Positions 7,574 through 10,985 of a DNA stretch of 10,985 nucleotides are shown here, piece by piece. Position 1 is the stretch's first letter. Each line of letters starts with the position of its first letter. The notes below the pieces were generated by a model. It had not been told where the DNA came from and did no database searches. It saw nothing but the letters and a program-made list of their open reading frames with translations. The DNA is from Chloroflexota bacterium (lineage in GTDB: Bacteria; Chloroflexota; Anaerolineae; VGOG01), in assembly GCA_030615705.1 (NCBI GenBank), contig JAUWYT010000025.1:1-10985 (forward strand), written 5' to 3'. The translations under genes and the position numbers were made by a program.

Positions 7574-7577
7574 GGAG
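7572..7577 (+). promoter_or_regulatory. Strong Shine-Dalgarno overlapping the gene 3 stop
   Basis: AAGGAG begins inside the TAA stop of gene 3 (7571-7573) and is 6 nt from GTG 7584. It sets the gene 4 start and suggests coupled translation of genes 3 and 4. Confidence 0.75.
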
Positions 7578-7583
7578 ACTCGA

Positions 7584-10430
7584 GTGAAAAGTAGAAATGC
7601 CTTGATCATAACCGTGTTGTCGGCGATTATCATGCTCGCCTTCGGCTTGCGTCTCTACCGTCTCGACGCCAAGAGCCTCTGGGCGGACGAGGGCCTCAGT
7701 ATGTATCGGGCGCACAAAGACCTGGCCTTCATCCTCTCCAACACGATCATCATCCAGGGCGTCGTTACCGAGGACCTCCAGCCGCCTCTGTATTTCATCC
7801 TTTTGCGCTTCTTGATCGAATTCGCTGGCGATAGCGAGTTCGCGGCCAAATTCCTCTCGGGCATCTTCAGCGTGCTGACCGTTCCGCTCTTGTACACCGT
7901 GGGCAAGAAGCTCTTCAACCCTCAGGTGGGGCTCTTCGCTTCTTTCTTGGGAGCCTCGTCCCCCCTTTATCTCTGGTACTCCCAGGAGCTTCGGATGTAC
8001 ACCATGCTGGCCTTCCTCGGCCTGCTATCGGTCTATACCCTTCTGAAGGTGACGGAAGGGAACGACTCGGCGGAGGAAAGCGACATCTCCAAATGGGCTT
8101 GGCGTTGTGGTTATGTCTTAACCACAGTGGCTATGCTCTACACCCACTATTCCGGCTTCTTTATGTTCCTTTTCGAATTTGTGGTCTTCCTAACCTTTGC
8201 TATCACAGGCCGTAAGGTGTGGTCGGTTATCCTGCTGCTGGCCGCCTTGATGAGCGCGTTGCCGTTGGTCCCCTTCGCCCTGCATCGCGTGCAGCTCGGC
8301 CCTGAGCCGTTATACAGGTTCGTCCCCCTGCCCATCATCCTACGGGACCTATTGAACTCTTTCAGCCTGGGGATTTCGGTCAGCCTCAGGCGGGTGTTCT
8401 GGCTGGATATGATTTTCCTGGCTGTGTTTGTAGTGGGGCTCCTCCTGTCAGACGAAGGTAAGCCAGAGCTGCGGTTTAGGAAATCGCTCCTGCTCCTGGG
8501 ATACCTCTTTGTGCCTACCTTGGCCCTCTACTTGGCCTCCTACATCAAGCCCCTGTACATGGGCGCCAGGCACCTGATAATCGTCTCGCCGGCCTATTAT
8601 CTAATCCTGGCGGCAGGTTTGGTCTCCCTCAAGCGGCTTTGGCGTCCTGCCTTCGCTCTTTGTCTCATCGTCTTCCTCGCGGGCTTCGCCTACTCGACCC
8701 GCAATTACTTCTTCGACGAGAGGTACATCAAGGATGACCTCCGCTCCATGTTTCGCTATGTGGAGAGGCACTCTCAGCCAGGGGACATCGTCGTCCTGAG
8801 CGATGCAGTGATCTGCCACGTTTTCGATTACTACAATCGGGGCGGCCTCCCCTGGACATCATTGCCTCGCTATGGGACTCCTTTCACCCTTGAGACGATA
8901 GACGAGATACAGAAATTGAGCGACGAGTACGAGCGCATCTGGTTCGCCTACGGCCCCTCAGGGGCTTACTACGAGCCGACAGCCCCGCTGGCGAAGGAGT
9001 GGCTCGACGATAACCTCTTCAAGGCTGACGACAGGGCCTTTCACGGCTATGGCACGAGGGTGGCACTGGCCTGTTACCTTTCCCAGTTGCCCATCCTGGA
9101 CCAACCGCCCCCTCTACAAGAGAAGGTGGGAGCCAATCTGGCCCACAAGTTGGCCCTCTTGGGATATGAGCTGCCCCGTGGTCCGGTAGCGGCAGGGGAG
9201 GTGCTGCACGTGGACCTCTATTGGCAGGCTCTAGGCGAGGTGGATGAGGATTATCACATCTCCGCCTGGCTGGTGGACGATGAGGGGCATGTCTGCGGCC
9301 ATGGTGACAGCGAGCCCTTCAACTCCCTATACCCTACCTCCCAGTGGGAGGCGGGCAAGGTCCTTCGGGAGACACATGAGCTTCCCGTCCAATGGGGCAC
9401 CCCCCCGGGGGGCAGCTACAAGCTCGAGGTAGAGATGTACTCGCCGCAGACCGGGCGCCCACTGGAGGTCTTCGACGACAATGGCATCCCTCAGGGGACG
9501 AGGGTCCCCTTGGGAGCGGTCAATGTCATCAAGCCAACCCATCCGCCATCAGCCGGAGAGCTTCCCATTCAGCACCGGCGTCGGTTTGACTTGGACGGCC
9601 AGATCGCAGTTTTGGGCTATGACTGCGCCGATAAGGAAGCTGGCCCAGGCGATGCCTTGCATCTATCGCTCTACTATCTGGCCAGGCGCAAACCGGAGGA
9701 CGACTATCGCCTCAACCTGCAGTTGGTGGATGAAGGAGGCGAGGTCTGGGTGGAGGAGGCCTTTTCGCCAGGGGGCGATAGCTATCCCACCACGCTGTGG
9801 GATGAGGGCGAGGTCGTTAAGGGCCAGTATCGGCTGATCGTGCCCGCCGACGCGCCCGCTGGCCAATACAGGCTGAGGGCGAGGATGTACGCTGCAGCCA
9901 CTGGGGAGCTGCTGCCGGTGCGCCGCTTTTGGCTCTTAGAGCGGGAGTTCTTCGATCTAGCATCGCTGCGCATAGTTGAAAGGGAGCGAAGGTTTGAGAT
10001 GCCCTCGATCCAACACCCTCTGGTCGCCGATCTGGGGGACAGGGTTGGCTTCCTCGGCTACGACCTTGAGGAGACGACCGTTGCGCCTGGCGGGACCTTG
10101 CACCTGACCCTCCACTGGCGGTGCGAGCGGCGGATGGAGACCAGCTATGCGGTATTCACCCACCTCCTGGATGGCGAGAGCCGCATCTGGGGACAGAGGG
10201 ACAGCATCCCCGCAGGGGGCACGCGCCCGACCACCGGCTGGATCGAGGGCGAGATAATAGCCGACAGATACGAGATCCCGGTTGAGCCCGAGGCCCCTGA
10301 GGGCGAATACGTCTTGGAGATCGGGATGTACGATCAAGCGACTGGAGAGCGCTTACCAGTCTTCGATGAAGCTGGGGAGCGCTTGCCTGAGGACAGGATA
10401 TTTTTGGAAGAAGTGGGGGTAAGTGACTGA
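7584..10430 (+). CDS. GT39/PMT_2-like membrane glycosyltransferase with three C-terminal repeats
   Basis: The protein has 948 residues, with a GTG start fixed by AAGGAG 6 nt upstream. Residues about 7-370 form the polytopic GT-C domain: RLYRLDAKSLWADEG (23-37, with D35 E36 as the likely catalytic loop acids), LQPPLYF (65-71), YSQELRMYTML (132-142), THYSGFF (187-193), and GARHLIIVSPAYY (327-339). An outer-face region (about 371-515) starts with YIKDDLRSMFRYVERHSQPGD and contains FDYYNRGG. Repeats are at about 516-648, 664-800 and 804-948. It is a paralogue of gene 2 and of the gene at the right edge, without their 33-residue N-terminal leader. Family knowledge predicts use of a polyprenyl-phosphate sugar on the outer membrane face; substrates cannot be read from the sequence. 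It probably forms a transcript with gene 3, 10 nt upstream. Confidence 0.9.
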   Translation: MKSRNALIITVLSAIIMLAFGLRLYRLDAKSLWADEGLSMYRAHKDLAFILSNTIIIQGVVTEDLQPPLYFILLRFLIEFAGDSEFAAKFLSGIFSVLTVPLLYTVGKKLFNPQVGLFASFLGASSPLYLWYSQELRMYTMLAFLGLLSVYTLLKVTEGNDSAEESDISKWAWRCGYVLTTVAMLYTHYSGFFMFLFEFVVFLTFAITGRKVWSVILLLAALMSALPLVPFALHRVQLGPEPLYRFVPLPIILRDLLNSFSLGISVSLRRVFWLDMIFLAVFVVGLLLSDEGKPELRFRKSLLLLGYLFVPTLALYLASYIKPLYMGARHLIIVSPAYYLILAAGLVSLKRLWRPAFALCLIVFLAGFAYSTRNYFFDERYIKDDLRSMFRYVERHSQPGDIVVLSDAVICHVFDYYNRGGLPWTSLPRYGTPFTLETIDEIQKLSDEYERIWFAYGPSGAYYEPTAPLAKEWLDDNLFKADDRAFHGYGTRVALACYLSQLPILDQPPPLQEKVGANLAHKLALLGYELPRGPVAAGEVLHVDLYWQALGEVDEDYHISAWLVDDEGHVCGHGDSEPFNSLYPTSQWEAGKVLRETHELPVQWGTPPGGSYKLEVEMYSPQTGRPLEVFDDNGIPQGTRVPLGAVNVIKPTHPPSAGELPIQHRRRFDLDGQIAVLGYDCADKEAGPGDALHLSLYYLARRKPEDDYRLNLQLVDEGGEVWVEEAFSPGGDSYPTTLWDEGEVVKGQYRLIVPADAPAGQYRLRARMYAAATGELLPVRRFWLLEREFFDLASLRIVERERRFEMPSIQHPLVADLGDRVGFLGYDLEETTVAPGGTLHLTLHWRCERRMETSYAVFTHLLDGESRIWGQRDSIPAGGTRPTTGWIEGEIIADRYEIPVEPEAPEGEYVLEIGMYDQATGERLPVFDEAGERLPEDRIFLEEVGVSD
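9129..10427 (+). repeat. Three extracytoplasmic repeats of gene 4
   Basis: Unit 1 (about 9129-9527) is moderately conserved: ALLGYELP, LHVDLYWQAL, GHGDSEP, YPTSQWEAGK and YKLEVEMYSPQTG. Unit 2 (about 9573-9983) is diverged: AVLGYDC, LHLSLYYLA and YPTTLWDEGEVVKGQY, with EEAFSPGG where GQ.DS.P is expected and ARMYAAATGE at its end. Unit 3 (about 9993-10427) is canonical and very close to the last unit of gene 1 (83 of 124 residues identical by hand count, no gaps). Confidence 0.85.
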
Positions 10431-10690
10431 TGAATGGACTCGATGAAAGAGGAAGCCATGCCCATAGCCATTTGGAATCTTCGTCATAAACTGTGGCTGG
10501 GATGATCAAGTGCTTTCTAGCAGAATGCGTCGGCGCAGGTTGTCGAAAAAGCAGTAGCTCTCCGCACATTGGTACCAATTTGAGGTGGGGATGTACTTCC
10601 TGCCAACACTGGAGCGCTTGCGATGAAGGACACCTCTGGCCGCTCGATCGAGGGAGATCGGGTGATGCTGGAGGTGATTCAGGTCAACAA
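10431..10690 (+). other. Intergenic region between genes 4 and 5, containing a gene relic
   Basis: The left part (10431-10557) has stops in every forward frame. An ATG overlaps the gene 4 stop (ATGA at 10430-10433), but its frame ends after 19 codons. The right part is the decayed end of a repeat gene, annotated separately. LW and IK codons around 10491-10512 might be a more decayed part of the same relic, but the alignment is too loose to claim. I see no terminator hairpin. Confidence 0.6.
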
Positions 10691-10694
10691 ATGA
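10558..10694 (+). pseudogene. 3' relic of a repeat-domain gene with a one-base deletion
   Basis: Nt 10570-10620 read WYQFEVGMYFLPTLERL, matching GEYxLEVGMYxxxTGERL of the canonical repeats. The frame then hits TGA at 10624-10626. Shifting frame at 10623 restores MKDTSGRSIEGDRVMLEV, continuing to IQVNK and TGA at 10692-10694, and this aligns with the ends of the repeats in gene 3 (GDRVLLSGVQV) and gene 4 (EDRIFLEEVGV). Register is restored by assuming one lost base near 10621-10622. A TAG at 10555-10557 closes the frame upstream, and neither the rest of the repeat nor a membrane domain is found. It looks like the surviving tail of a deleted paralogue. A sequencing error could explain the frameshift but not the missing upstream gene. 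Confidence 0.75.
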
Positions 10695-10985
10695 TGTCCA
10701 AACTTGGAGTGCTTAAGCCGGGAGCCGATTTTCTGGATTCCAAGGAGGTAATATTAGCAAAGTTGAACTTTGGCACTTGGCTATCGTTTCTGACTGGGAA
10801 AGCGAATAGATCGGCCTCGATGGTCGTTCCGGCTAGGGTGCTGCCCTACCTCCTGGTTCTCATCGCCTTCGCCCTGCGCATCTATCGCATTGACTATCAG
10901 AGCCTCTGGTGGGACGAGGGCGTCAGCCTCTATCTGGCCACATCGAGCATCCCCTCCATCCTCGCCGACCGGGCGAGCAACGTGC
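10691..10985 (+). CDS. GT39/PMT_2-like membrane glycosyltransferase (3' partial)
   Basis: The frame is open to the right edge; 98 codons are visible from ATG 10691. It is the closest paralogue of gene 2: leader KLNFGTWLSF, first helix (LPYLLVLIAFALRIYRID), the catalytic loop SLWWDEGVS and LATSSIPSI. The start is uncertain. ATG 10691 overlaps the relic's stop (ATGATG, with TGA at 10692-10694), which looks like an inherited coupled junction. TTG 10763 lies 14 nt behind a perfect AAGGAGG, and ATG 10820 would begin just before the first helix. In-frame homology to the gene 2 leader from about 10731 favours a start at or before that point. Its C-terminus, presumably with repeats, is outside the window. 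Confidence 0.8.
   Translation, partial: MMSKLGVLKPGADFLDSKEVILAKLNFGTWLSFLTGKANRSASMVVPARVLPYLLVLIAFALRIYRIDYQSLWWDEGVSLYLATSSIPSILADRASNV
10742..10749 (+). promoter_or_regulatory. AAGGAGGT Shine-Dalgarno-like site in the gene 5 leader
   Basis: This is the strongest Shine-Dalgarno match in the window, but it does not sit at normal spacing from any ATG or GTG in the gene 5 frame; the nearest in-frame start is TTG 10763, 14 nt on. It may be an internal coincidence in the leader, or the leader start may have shifted here. Confidence 0.3.

Noticed and set aside
3..10427. Regularly spaced repeats suggesting a CRISPR array or tandem DNA repeat
   Set aside because: The repetition is at protein level with units of about 120-140 codons and diverged DNA, not short direct repeats with spacers.
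10430..10489. 19-codon ORF overlapping the gene 4 stop (ATGA)
   Set aside because: It is very short, lacks a recognisable product and ends in a region with many stops; the overlap alone is not enough.

Overview
All genes in this window lie on the + strand and share one architecture, so it reads as part of a cell-surface glycan (or protein/lipid glycosylation) locus. The GC-rich composition, the series of GT-C membrane glycosyltransferases, and a C-terminal extracytoplasmic repeat of about 120-140 residues (signature GYDL..PG..L.LTLYW, then Y.VFTHLLD, GQ.DS.P, PT..W..GE, GEY..EVGMY) are features I associate with Chloroflexota, such as Anaerolineae-like environmental lineages. That taxonomic call is an inference; no rRNA, tRNA or universal marker is present.

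Layout. (1) nt 1-2117: the 3' part of a large gene whose start lies before the window. It encodes one partial and two complete repeats, a Ser/Ala/Gln-rich linker, and a GH5-like (clan GH-A) glycoside hydrolase domain with both catalytic glutamates. (2) nt 2131-4947: a GT39/PMT_2-like glycosyltransferase with three repeats, starting 13 nt after gene 1. (3) nt 4948-5323: a gap with a small inverted repeat and a doubtful 49-codon ORF. (4) nt 5324-7573: a different GT-C-type membrane protein (DUF2142/ArnT-like) with two repeats. (5) nt 7584-10430: a second GT39-like enzyme with three repeats, with its ribosome-binding site overlapping the previous stop codon. (6) nt 10431-10690: a gap holding the decayed 3' end of another repeat gene, with a one-base deletion. 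(7) nt 10691 to the end: the 5' end of a further GT39-like gene that is a close paralogue of gene 2.

How the genes may work together. GT-C enzymes use polyprenyl-phosphate-linked sugars on the outer face of the cytoplasmic membrane. Their C-terminal repeats and the GH5-like domain should therefore be outside the membrane too. The simplest model is a set of paralogous sugar transferases that share a module for binding acceptor, glycan or wall, plus a hydrolase carrying the same module that trims or processes the product. The shared module, the different catalytic partners, the truncated relic and the composition shifts at domain borders point to a locus that grows by tandem duplication, domain swapping and loss. 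No mobile element, CRISPR array, tRNA or clear rho-independent terminator was found.
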